A stretch of 64,000 nt of DNA, from positions 37,340,042 through 37,404,041 of the forward strand of contig CM060734.1 in the NCBI GenBank assembly GCA_030704615.1, written 5' to 3'. The notes beneath the pieces are model-generated. The model was given only the letters and a program-made list of their open reading frames with translations, ran no database searches and was not told the DNA's origin. The translations under genes were made by a program, and so were the position numbers. Below are positions 54,051 through 64,000 of the stretch, piece by piece (position 1 is the first letter of the stretch; every line of letters starts with the position of its first letter). Source of the stretch: Takakia lepidozioides. Its lineage: Eukaryota; Streptophyta; Takakiopsida; Takakiales; Takakiaceae.

Positions 54051-55640
54051 CTCTTCTTCGCAATATATAATGACTCCAACTTCTCTTATAACAATTGGGT
54101 CCTGATGAGGTTTGTCATTTGTCGTCTTGACAGTTCGGTCTGATGGCTGACTTTCTTTTGACTGAAACTTAGCCTTCTCTTCTATGAAATGGCTGCTAGC
54201 TCCGGAGTCCATATACCAATGCTGATTTTGACAGTCAATGAAATTAGTTTCCACCGACATATCTACTGAACCTACGTAGGTTTCTCCCTCAACGTATTGA
54301 ATCGAAGGGGTAAAAGTACTTTCTCTCTTAACAACCCCGAGCAACGTGGCCAGGGTTACCACAAGTGTAGCAATGAACAATTCTACTTCCTCTGAACTGT
54401 CCAATCCTAGGAAAGCTTGGAGGGAAATCTCCTCTGAATTAAGGCAAGCTGTACGCTTGTGCTGAGGTTCGTGGTACTCCGTAAGGTTGAGTGTAACTTC
54501 GTCCAAATCCGTGACCTCTACGACCTCCTTCTCTGTACTGGCCGTATCCTCGTTCTGAAACAAGTTGAGTCTATATTGAAAGAGCTTCTTCCTATCCCAG
54601 TTTCTGATCACACATCCGATGTGTTTCAGTCAATAACTTACTCATCATGTCCTCAAATGTTAGATTTGTCATGTAAGTGATTCATTGTATCACCATTTCA
54701 TAGCTGTGATCGAGGAAGTCCGTTGAGTACGATGTTGTTCAGAGTCTTGTCTGGAACGGTCTCCCTGAATGTTATCAATTGATTCATCATAGTCAACGCA
54801 TATGTTAAGTATGTGTTAATGTCACCTCCCTCCTTCATCGACATTCCATTCATCTTATTCGTAAGAAGCATGATTTATTGTTGATCTCCAACCTGAAACA
54901 TTCTCTTAAGCATATCCCACAAATCTCCTGGATCGTCATGCTAAGCCACTACACCGATCAGACTATCACTAACCGACATGGTTATTCTTGTCTATGCTCT
55001 CTGCTTCGCCTCACTGAGTTGAGCTTCTGTGTAAACACAACCTGCTATAGTTGCAAGAAAGGCATTGGGAGTTCTCTTCGACTCAACTAACGGCCACAAA
55101 TGCTCTCTCTTCAGGATTACTATCAGTTTCAACCTCCATACGTTGTAGTTTTGGGGTCCAAACAGCTTGTTTGCCTCCCATACTTCACAGTTCGACCACA
55201 ACTAGCTTCTCTCTTGATTCGGCCATTACGCACTAACTCTATCCGACTACTTCCAAGTCGGTATGTATCAGTTCTCTACTTCTAGTTTCAATAGGGAGCA
55301 TAGCTCACCCGGACTCTCTTCACCAAAGCTCTAATACCATGTTGCTCTAAACAGTGAGTTTACTGAATCAAAATACATATTATATAGATGGATTAGCTCA
55401 AGTGATCAGATAAGGGAGCAATCTACTTTGCTAAGGGCCATGCGCCCCCACCTGTAGTTAGGCACCCAATAATTAGTGTCTCACTATTAGGTGCCCAGTT
55501 AGTCTTAACTGAATTTAGTGCCCCACTCACAGTTAACACTAATAACATGATCACTAACTGGAGAACTTAAGTATAATGGTGCCCCACCAGAATGTCAGCT
55601 ACTGCCCTGTTTGTATGGCGATTCTCAGCCACGTAGAACA
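54050..55640 (-). mobile_element. Ty1/copia retrotransposon, 5' part only (LTR-gag-protease)
   Basis: On the minus strand: a 301-bp LTR, a PBS, a gag start (FGPQNYNVWRLKLIVILKRE, WPLVE) near 55150, then frameshifted gag and a retropepsin motif HWYMDSGASSHF near 54200. Integrase, RT, RNase H and the 3' LTR are missing; the left edge is close to repeat X. Not autonomous. Confidence 0.85.
55340..55640 (-). repeat. copia LTR with adjacent primer-binding site
   Basis: Starts TGTTCTACGTGG (at 55640) and ends CAACA (at 55340), followed at once by TGGTATTAGAGC (55339-55328), the initiator-Met-tRNA primer site with one change. Only one LTR is present in the window. Confidence 0.75.
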
Positions 55641-55949
55641 TTATTTCCACACAAGCCCTGAGCTGCGTAGATGCCACAAACGGTACAGAGACAGACTTCC
55701 TGCAACACATCGAAACAATCAGCAAGCACGATGTCATTGACAGAAGACGACATGTTTTTGCTTACTTTTGTTGTAAACTCAATCATGGTACTGCAACAGA
55801 TCCTCCAATTATTTCCATGTGCAAGGTTTTCCTCTTCCTGGCACTACTCCATGATTACAACCAACAATGCATTGGTTCAAAATGCAAGTTTAGAAGAAGC
55901 ATACACCAAGTTATTTTTCAATATTCAAACAATGCTTTGGATACCATTA

Positions 55950-57110
55950 TACTTATGGTGGGTGAAACCAAGGGATGTCATGCTATGTGATAAATTCATC
56001 ATGCAATGCTATGAGGACGAAAGATGGTTGTCTTTCTTTCGCATGACAAAGGCTTCATTTGAGTGGTTTTGTGATACGTTATCTCCTCACTTGGCAAAAC
56101 AACATACACGGTTCAGAGCCCCTATGCCAGTCAGAGTGCAAGTGGCTGCCACACTATTCAAACTAGCAAGCTGTAAAAGGTACAGATTGCATTGAAACCA
56201 GCGAATTTTTTGGGATTGGGAGAAGCACAGTTTATCGAGCTCTACGTCAAGTAGTTAGGGCTGTGAACAAAGTGTTGGGCTCTTATTTGCAATGGCCTTC
56301 ACAATCCCAGAAATTATGAAGGGTTTTGTTGACAAATGTGGGCTGCCCAATTGTTTGGGTGCAATTGATGGATGTCATATATTCCCTATACTAAAACCTA
56401 GAGGACCTGAAGGAATAGATTATTTCAATCGTAAGCAAGCCTCATAGGTCTTACCATTTTGCTGCAAACTGTTTGTGATACAAACAGAAGATCTACTGAT
56501 ATTTTTGTAGGCTAGTCTGGCTCTTTGAATGACCGCCACTTGATTAGGGTTTTAGGGTTATACAGAAGAGAGAAGACGTCGGCCGAAGCCGGCGTAACTA
56601 AGAGCCACTTCACCTTGCGGCTATTGCCCCCTTTCGGGCGTGGGCCCTATAAAAGTTATATAGAGAAATCCGACGAGGGCAGGTACTGAATGGACCACCG
56701 GTTTATATTAACAATGGAGTCCCATTGACACCTTACCTTTTGGGTGATATGTTCAAGCCCCGTGGAAGTGATGGGGGCTTGTCAGTTGTGAAGAAAAACT
56801 TCAACAAAAAAACATGTTTAGGTCACCTTCACATAGAGCAGTCTTTTGGTATATTAAAAGGCTGTTGGCGTGAATTTGGCCATGCAAGTTCTTGGATGTG
56901 GCATTTCTCCCCGAGGTGGTACAGGCAGGTTGTATCCTTCATAGTATCCTTGTTGAAAAAAAATATATCGATCCGGACACCATAGCCTTGCCAGAAGTTG
57001 CCAATGATGAGGTTGAAGGTATGGACGAGGATGAGGCGCACATGCAAGCATGGGAAGTGGAGAAGAAATGCGAAATCAACTTGCAGAGCATCTTGTCTTT
57101 AACTAGTAGC
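55950..57110 (+). pseudogene. PIF/Harbinger-type transposase, broken
   Basis: Pieces in order: FEWFCDTLSPHL and PVRVQVAATLFKLAS (about 56055-56175), FFGIGRSTVYRALRQVV (about 56200), GLPNCLGAIDGCHI with the first catalytic Asp (about 56340), TVCDTNRRSTDIFVG and GSLNDRHLIRV with the second Asp (about 56470-56550), VYINNGVPLTPYLLGD (about 56705), IEQSFGILKGCWREF with the catalytic Glu (about 56840), then LPEVVQAGCILHSILV. At least three frame changes, a stop, and an inserted repeat (56560-56665) destroy it. Confidence 0.85.
56558..56667 (+). mobile_element. repeat X inserted in the Harbinger pseudogene
   Basis: Interrupts the transposase between 'GLYR' and 'VLNGPP' codons. Contains 'gccggcgtaactaagagcca', 'cttcaccttgcggctattgc' and 'ccccctttcgggcgtgggcc'. 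Flanks 'ttatacagaagag' and 'ttatatagagaaa' look like an imperfect target duplication. Confidence 0.7.
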
Positions 57111-57239
57111 CCAAAAAAAGGGTTGAGAAAGTGGCCGAGATATAATACATTTCTACATGAGTATCCGTATTCATGGACAATATGTAGGTTGAACTCAAAT
57201 TTAATGAATCAGAAAATCAGAAATGGTCAAGACACATAG

Positions 57240-57984
57240 CATTTGGCTCATATATGTAGACATGTTGCAATGTTTATTATGCAAACTAATAAACAAGGCT
57301 GCCTTGTTCATAACAAAAATGACCACCATAATTTTGTCACTACATTGAAGTATAGTACACGTGTTACTGAGACTGATCAGGTTCTGAGAACAGATGAGAT
57401 GCAAGGGCAGATGCCAACAACACCAGGTCACGTAGAAAAACTCTGCAGAGTGACAATAATTGTCGATCGAACATAAACACGTAGAACACTAGCATACACC
57501 AAGTTGTACACTAGTAATCCAGGAATGGACCTACCCTCAATTGTAAAGGCTAATTTTATAGAATGAACTTGAGGTTGATGGCACGGGCACCTATCAAGAA
57601 TAGATTGGACAACCAAGCTTATAACATCACCGTTGAAGAGTGGATAGCATAGATGGAACCGCCTAACTTAAAATAGCCACATGACAACGTACATGCTCGA
57701 CGTCTGTATAACGGTTTCAGCCATCTACTACTTATGATGGATGCAGGGTATCTAAGTTTGAGGGTGGTAGGGAGCAGTGGTCACATGTTTAACACCAAAA
57801 TTGAAACAAATGACGATCATGAGCTGGTTGCATAATTTTTTGCCCTAATCATAAGTATCTCCTTAGAACAACCCCGGCAAAGGATAACATCATCAAAGAA
57901 AAATTGAGCGACAGAGTCTCACTCCTTAGATAGAACTGTCTAACTTAGGTTAACCATTGGACAATGTAAATGCTCAACGACAAC
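57240..57984. other. intergenic sequence, no gene seen
   Basis: No coding similarity. Possibly 3' flank of the Harbinger element. A phrase around 57705-57730 ('ctgtataacggttt...') recurs at about 58170-58200, on the two sides of the SINE, suggesting a local duplication. Confidence 0.5.
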
Positions 57985-58165
57985 CAGCATGTAGCCCGGT
58001 GGTAATGGGCACATACCACGTTGGATGTGGTTGTGGGTTCAAACCACCGTCTAGTGTGTCATGAAGGTGTCCACCTTCCTGCTAGAAGGCAGTAGCCCTT
58101 TGGGGTCAAGTGACACCATAAGTTTCGCTCCCTTCGGGAGGCGTTATATATATATATATATTACA
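57985..58165 (+). mobile_element. tRNA-derived SINE, family 1 (best copy)
   Basis: A box TAGCCCGGTGG, B box GGTTCAAACCA, then 'aaggtgtccaccttcctgct', 'ggggtcaagtgacaccataa', 'cccttcgggaggcgttatat' and a (TA)n end. The flanks share 'tacatgctcaac'-like sequence ('gtaaatgctcaacg' left, 'ttacatgctcaaca' right), a likely target duplication of about 13 bp. Confidence 0.85.
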
Positions 58166-58554
58166 TGCTCAACATCTGTATAACGGTTTTAGCTATCTAC
58201 TTATGATGGATGGATACCTACAAGGTATAATGATAAAGGACAGTGCCATGCAAGGTGAGAACGCCGCATCACAAAGACGGTAACATCCCTTAACCCTAGC
58301 TTACTTTAGCCAATATGAGATTTTGATTATCAAGGTGTGTTGGCTACAAATCTTTGAGTTAAAATCGTCATCTTACAATCATATCTCTTGAAACAAACTA
58401 TCCAACAAAATATTCTTACAACATTGTATCATGTATCTTGATAGATAGATTAATAATTTTCTATTTTTCCATCTTATCTTACTTTTGTCTATGAATGACC
58501 ACAAAAATTCAATACCATGAATTTAATCCCTTGGATTTGACATTACAAATTCTC

Positions 58555-59511
58555 TTAACCACCTTGCTCAAAAAAACGCAATGTGCTCTCAAAACTAGCT
58601 ACCACAAGTGGGTCAAATGTAGCCACAGTGAGTGGATTCAAAAAGTCAGAAAGATACTCTCCCACGAGCGCTCGCACCGCCCCTGCTTCCGAGATCTCTT
58701 GAAATGTCACGTTGGATTCTTCTTCAACACTCTTGCACTCACCATCTAATGCATTGAGTTCGTCATATGCATTTTCCCAACGTTGTCGGGTTCCTGCCAT
58801 GGAGATTTGGGCTGCTCTACCTCGCAAACACTTTTGTAAAAACACAATTGCACTTACACGACCCATCTTCTGAACTATTGTAGTGTCACATCGCGGCGTT
58901 AAAATTCGATGCTTCCCCTTGGCACTTTGGATAACCCGGTGGTGCAATCGGGTACCAAGAGGAGATAAAATTTGATCAGAGACGCCACCAAGCTGAATTG
59001 GGAGGCGCAACAACAATCTCAAGGCTATGGCACGTGCATTTGCATCGTTATGATCATAGGGATGCAATTGGTCTAACAACGACCTAAATACTATGGATGG
59101 TTCTAATTCTTCCACATTTTTTAATGGTAATGATTCGAAAGGCTCCAATATGACTCGTTTGATTGTTGATTTGATAGGTTGTTTGAAGGGAGCATGGACC
59201 GTACGGTGAGGAAAAACAATAGTCTTTTTAATGGGCATTAGTTGATCTTCACTGGTTGTCATACCCGTCAAGGGCCAACTATATTCTTTTTCTTTCATGG
59301 GTCGTTTTGGCTTTTCAACCTTTCTACAACTCGGATCATTTGGCCACGCAGGATCATATACAATCCTATAGTAAAGGCCTTCTCCATTTGGAAAGGTGGA
59401 GGGATCAGGGTTAGGAATGTAGGTTGTGTCCCATTCCAATGTTTGTGATTCATTTTCTCGATAGTCAGTTTGTGCAGCCTCTGAGACTCGTTGTCTTTGA
59501 CCACTTCTCAT
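58555..59511 (-). CDS. CFAP91-like protein (flagellar radial-spoke family), tentative
   Basis: A 318-residue frame without introns. The N-terminus has AAQTDYRENESQT, like the RESEAQTDP signature of CFAP91/MAATS1; near residue 225 there is an IQ-like IVFLQKCLRGRAAQ followed by a basic/acidic helix; then AGAVRALVGEYLSDFL. CFAP91 proteins anchor radial spokes in motile cilia, present in plants with swimming sperm. The family protein is about twice as long, so this is either one large exon of a gene whose other exons were not found, a retro-copy, or a fragment. An AG precedes the ATG ('taacatag'), so the true exon may start at a splice site there. The function is inferred from two short motifs only. 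Confidence 0.45.
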   Translation of the reverse strand: MRSGQRQRVSEAAQTDYRENESQTLEWDTTYIPNPDPSTFPNGEGLYYRIVYDPAWPNDPSCRKVEKPKRPMKEKEYSWPLTGMTTSEDQLMPIKKTIVFPHRTVHAPFKQPIKSTIKRVILEPFESLPLKNVEELEPSIVFRSLLDQLHPYDHNDANARAIALRLLLRLPIQLGGVSDQILSPLGTRLHHRVIQSAKGKHRILTPRCDTTIVQKMGRVSAIVFLQKCLRGRAAQISMAGTRQRWENAYDELNALDGECKSVEEESNVTFQEISEAGAVRALVGEYLSDFLNPLTVATFDPLVVASFESTLRFFEQGG

Positions 59512-60372
59512 CCTATGTTAAATATTATTGTGCCTCTCAAATTGAGTTTACTTGTTGCCTAGCTTCAATCATGTTAGCAAGATGATTGTTTATAAATCAA
59601 TTAATCCAAGATCATGGCCTAAGGTTTCAAGAATTCCAATAAGCTTAGGGGGGGGGGGGGGGGGGGGCAACATAGATTAGACATGTGCAAGAAAAATTTA
59701 TGATATTGAATCTTCGAAATTATTGTGTGGCTAAAAACGTAGAATTTTTTTTATCGACCGTTGACATACTACACATCTAACCAAATGGTAAAAAAATCTT
59801 TCTCTATGTGAGTCATGTCTTCTAGAGGTGGTTGCTCAACTTCAATGTATTTTGTTAAGACATCGAGCTGGTTTGGATTCATAAATCCCAGGCTAAGAAT
59901 AAGATTAATTAAAATATCATCAAAAATATTTTCTAGACTGAATAATGATACACACATGCTCTATCACTGAGTCAATCATCACTACATCTCAACCATTTTA
60001 CTTGATTAATCACAAACACACATTTAAGAAGTCATGTAGTTGAGAATTTTCTTGATTCCACAAGAATGCAACACAAAGTATTGCAATAGTAGCTCAAAAA
60101 GCATTGTTGTCAAACTAAAGAGTAGATAACTGTTTATTAACCTCCTTATATTACCTACACTACAGGTTGTTTGGCCCTTGGAATCCATAACAGTTAACTA
60201 TTGACAATATTTTTGTGTTTTGCAGCATACAAAGACTAATATTCCGAGCGATCGGAAAGCTAATTTGTGCTAATATATTCTAAGAAGTTAGCATTAAAAA
60301 AAATTGTGCTCATCATTTTTCCTAAACTTGATAATATATAAAATATATTTTCTAGATCTCTATTGTTCATAC
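59512..60372. other. AT-rich intergenic sequence with a 21-G run
   Basis: No gene recognised. An uninterrupted run of 21 guanines lies at 59648-59668. A 62-residue minus frame at 59769-59957 has no recognisable similarity, though an upstream exon of the CFAP91-like gene could lie here. Confidence 0.5.
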
Positions 60373-60873
60373 CAGTGTTGGACCGGTATATGTATTTTTA
60401 AATACCAGACTGCTGGTATGAAGGATCTGATCCCTTATGCATACCAGGCTGATAAGGGTATGGTGGCAGGTATGACCTGATAGAGTATTAATGGTATCGA
60501 TAGGGTAATAGGTCTTCTAAAATGGATAGTGTATGGGTATGGTATTGGTATTAATTCTTTTGAATTGATACTGGGGGTATATGAACATTGTAGTTATGTT
60601 GTTGAGCCTTTGTATACAGTACAATTGTCAAACTGTCTTTTAGTTATTTTTCTGCCCAGTCATGGTAGCCATGACTAGATTTCCACTTCCCCCGTGGAGA
60701 GTTTGAGCAATTTGTTCAGCCTCCACTGCCTGATACGTCTCAAGCACTCACTGGAGCTCATATTCATACCCTACTTGTTCATATGCCTACTTATATTGAG
60801 CTCCATCGCCGCTACCATTACTCATACCTTTACTGTATACTCAGGTCTGACCATATATACCGGTCCAACGCTG
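60373..60873. mobile_element. hAT-type MITE, 501 bp
   Basis: Left end CAGTGTTGGACCGGTATAT, right end its inverted ATATACCGGTCCAACGCTG (one mismatch). Flanks GTTCATAC (60365-60372) and GTTTATAC (60874-60881) form an 8-bp target duplication with one change. No coding capacity. The terminal CAGTGTTGG is shared with the MITE at 51.3 kb. Confidence 0.88.
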
Positions 60874-61149
60874 GTTTATACCACAAAATCATAAATATTG
60901 ATTCACAACTTTTGATAATTTGCTGACTCCAAATCTCACTTACATACACCATGAATATTTTGCAACCTATGGGTGTGAATATTACGGTAATCACAATGTC
61001 AGCAATATTATCATGATTTAAAGTGAAAAAATATATTTAAAATAATCCCCACAGATTTAAGTTTGAGCAAGCTTCACCTACTATCAATGTTGTAAATTTA
61101 AGATGTTATTCAGAAATATATTATGTAATTTTTATTTTTATTTTTATTT

Positions 61150-62705
61150 TTAAAACTTTTAGAGAAAGGGGACGGAGCCCTTTTAATCAAATTAGAATCG
61201 AGGAAAAATAACCTCGTGGGGGCCATCAGACAGAACAATCGTGGGAAACCTCCAAGAGCACCACCATGGGTAGCTAAGAAAACCGGTCCTAGTTACTGAA
61301 AGAATCAGCAGCTTAAAAACCAGGCCTAAGAACAATCCACAAGGCATAAATCTAAGAGCATAAGGTTCTACCATCTATGCCAGAGTTGATACAAAGCCAC
61401 ACTGGGGAGCTATAAGACCAGTCATGCTTAGCTGAAGGAATCGGCCGCTTGAAACCAGACATAAGAGCTAACCACTAAGGCATAAATCTAGGAAGAGAAA
61501 TCCGCTATCTAGATGCCAAAAGTAAACTGCGAGCCTGCAGAACAACACAGCAAGGAGGACAGAACAGATCAGGACTGAAGCCTAGCGTTTGGATCTGAGG
61601 CTTTGAAATTAAGGTAAGCCTTAATCTTAGAGTTCTTGTTCTTCCCGAGTTTCCAATTAATGTCCTCCTCAAAATCCAGTGCCCACGAAGCATCGAACTC
61701 TTGAAGTAGCTTGTCCTGTTTCGCTTGAGTACATCTGCAAAGAGCTACAACCACCCATCCCCAAGCCTTCTTCCCCTCAACCCATAGATAAAAAATGATC
61801 CTCTTAAACACTGCTCTAAGGCAAGGGAGTTCTGAGTCGTACCAATTAGCACACCTAGCCTTCCAGATACGCCAGAGAGCAAGAGAATGAATGGAAGACC
61901 AAACCTGACAACTATGCCAAATGCCAGTACCCTGCAAATTGAGCAAGTGAATGGAAGCCACATTGGAATGAACTAATTTCCACGGGGCATAGAAGGCACG
62001 AACTTTGGACCAGACAAAAGCAACAAAGCAACAGGAAAAAAGGCCATGCTCCAGGGTTTCAGCCTCCCCGGCTAGGCACATTTTGCAGAGAAGAGGGGGC
62101 TCAAAGATATAAGCACCAAAAGGAAGGATTCTATGAGCCAATTTCCACAGAAAGCCAGAGGTTTTTGCGGGGAGATGTGTCAGCCAAGTAATCTTCCAAA
62201 CAGCACCCAGTCTGTGCCTGGATCCAAGAAGCCCCTCCACTTCTTATCCCATTTATGCTTTCAAGGGCGAGAAGGGTGGATCAAGGAATAACCAAGCTTG
62301 GCTATGTAGCCCAAGAAAGGATCCTTGTTATCAGAAAGCCATCTCCACTCGCCAGGATCCAAGAGCAGATCCATTAATGATTTGCCCTCAAACCAGCACA
62401 AGTCGACCTTAGAAAGCCAATCCTTCCAACCCTCCTGTGGGGGTTTAGGGTCCACATTGCCAGAAATGGAGTCCAGTACTATGATATGATCCAGGCAACA
62501 TGTAGGAATGTCAACACCAGAAGATATAGGGATGAGCCTATTATGTATTTTCCAAAAGCCAATTCCTTTGCAATATATATTTGATTCTGAGAATACAAAC
62601 ATGGCATGGCAAATTGCAGGCGGCTTACAACCCTGCCAGGATACCGTGTAAACCATACTCCTCTCATTATTGATGACCACCCCACAGGTAATTCAGCCAA
62701 AATCG
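61150..62705 (-). mobile_element. LINE 3' region with zf-RVT domain, degenerate
   Basis: Minus-strand frames from about 62705 to 61569 read KHKWDKKWRGFLDPG-like linker, WKITWLTHLPAKTSGFLWKL, then CKMCLAGEAETLEHGLFSC (zf-RVT Cys/His pattern) and a WRIWKARCANWY helix typical of the C-terminal end of plant LINE ORF2. The reading frame changes near 62250. The 3' part (61150-61560) is an A-rich, non-coding tail with two similar blocks (about 61320-61375 and 61400-61490). Confidence 0.75.
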
Positions 62706-63180
62706 TCATGCTTTTGGCTCCATGTCATTTATCAATATTTTTTTCTATCAAATTTGTATCCGATTCCTAAAAATCGCCGGTTTAGATGCATAACCAGAGG
62801 GTATGAAAGTGTGAAATAAAAGATTATATATATGTTGTAATACCCGGAAAATACCTTGTTGATACTGTCCTGTCCCAAAAATAATAATAATAATAATAAT
62901 AATTGTTGCATTGCTATTAGCAGCTGACAATGGCAGCCTAGATTTGTTCCAGCAAACACCCAACTCAACTTACCACACCACTTCCTATTCTCAATTGCAT
63001 CTACCACTCTGTAACCCAAAGGCATTTACCTTCCAAGACGGTTGTCCCACCATTGACTGGGGTCAGAAAAGTATTCATTTCACAGCTTCTCCTCTCTGTT
63101 ACCTATTTTTGGATACTTTCCTATTGTCACTTTGGCAGTATCATGTCAAAGTCACTCCAAACTATCAAAGGTTCACTCAA
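62706..63180. other. intergenic sequence with AAT microsatellite
   Basis: An (AAT)n run lies at about 62880-62902. No gene recognised. Confidence 0.6.
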
Positions 63181-63184
63181 CCAG

Positions 63185-63965
63185 CTAACTTGCAGAATTC
63201 TTGAAACATGAAAATTTAGGGCGATTCTGATAAGAGAGGAAAATAGAGTGAAATGTGTTGAAGAAGGTGCCTTGATTAGCATTGCCTGATTTTATCAATT
63301 GTGCCGTTGCTGCGGCTTCCAGTTGACCATCTACCCATGCAGGTTTCTTGGAGCTATTTTTCCATGGGGAATCACCCCTTCCCGCATCATTGCTCATAGG
63401 TCTCCAAAGCCATCCACGCCCTTGCTGTGTATATCCTGCAATCATCAAACTCCACGACACCACATCTCGTTCAGCCATAATGTCGAACACTTCCTTTGCA
63501 TCCTCAATGCACCCACATTTGGCATACATGCAGTCCACCAGGGCAGTGTTCAGAATGACATCGGGTACAATTCCAGATTTGACGATGTCACCATGGACCT
63601 CTTTGCCCTTTTTCAGAGCTCCTAGGCTTGCACATGCATTACAAACAAATATGATGTGGTTGGGCTTCACCCCTTCGCGCAACAGTTGCTCATAGGTCTC
63701 CAAAGCATTCCTACCACACCCATGCTTGGTAACTCCTGCCAACATTATATTCCACGTGATCAAAGATCGTTGAGGCATTCTGTTGAACACTTGGTGAGCA
63801 TCCATGATGCTCCCGCACTTAATATACATGGAGACAAGGGTGTTGAGTAGAAAAACATTTGGCGTGAATCCACTTTGAATTATGTGAGTGTGCACCTGCT
63901 TTCTAGCTTCCAGACCTTCCATCTTGATGCACTTAAGCAAGAGACAGACATACGTACCTGAATCT
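63185..63965 (-). pseudogene. pentatricopeptide-repeat (PPR) gene fragment, broken
   Basis: PPR proteins bind organellar RNA for editing and processing. The minus frame shows PLS-type repeats: ARKQVHTHIIQSGFTPNVFL, NTLVSMYIKCGSIMDA, QVFNRMPQRSLITWNIMLAG, YEQLLREGVKPNHIIF, KGKEVHGDIVKSG, FDIMAERDVVSWSLMIAGY. After GYTQQGRG the frame shifts: the homologous 'ALETYEQ' continues in another frame. At the 5' side the frame also changes near 63950. There is an extra residue in ALVDCMYAKCG. No E or DYW domain is present. It continues past the window edge; two frame breaks argue for a pseudogene. Confidence 0.75.
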
Positions 63966-64000
63966 GCTGAAATGCCTCATTGGTTTAAAGATTGTAGAGC

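Overview
The window reads as nuclear DNA of a land plant with long, repeat-filled introns, most likely a fern or other seedless vascular plant. The basis is plant-type gene families (BONZAI-type copine, plant PEX12, plant SEN1-like helicase, PPR protein), recently amplified LINEs lying inside introns, and a possible flagellar gene (CFAP91-like), which would suit a plant with swimming sperm. The lineage is an inference; the gene families are read directly. All gene models were built by hand from exon homology, splice sites and reading-frame phase; every model closes in frame from ATG to stop.

Layout, left to right. 0.6-4.75 kb (-): PEX12, the peroxisomal import RING peroxin, 10 exons, 397 aa. 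4.75-5.36 kb: divergent promoter carrying a 4-copy 63-bp minisatellite. 5.36-7.48 kb (+): SWC5/BCNT-type chromatin-remodelling subunit, 4 exons, 292 aa. 8.54-10.22 kb (-): small divergent AP2-like protein, 7 exons including tiny ones, 251 aa. 12.63-37.96 kb (-): SEN1-like RNA/DNA helicase, 29 exons, 2,786 aa. Its introns hold two near-identical antisense LINE copies, other LINE fragments and tails, and a miniature LTR element (TRIM) whose LTRs contain a tRNA-like Pol III promoter. 37.96-42.4 kb: intergenic, with tRNA-derived SINEs. 42.4-50.16 kb (-): BONZAI/copine, 16 exons, 589 aa. 50.2-64 kb: repeat-rich accessory DNA with two hAT-type MITEs that have 8-bp target duplications, a non-LTR RT remnant, a 5' copia fragment, a broken PIF/Harbinger transposase, SINEs, a CFAP91-like ORF, a LINE 3' region and a broken PPR gene at the right edge.

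The genes do not form one pathway. They are independent housekeeping genes (peroxisome import, H2A.Z deposition, RNA:DNA hybrid/transcription control, calcium-dependent membrane signalling). The most unusual element is the TRIM with tRNA-like LTRs at 29.9-30.3 kb. Next come the direct LINE copies bracketing six helicase exons, a predicted GC-AG intron right after the helicase DEAA motif, and the minisatellite in the PEX12/SWC5 divergent promoter.
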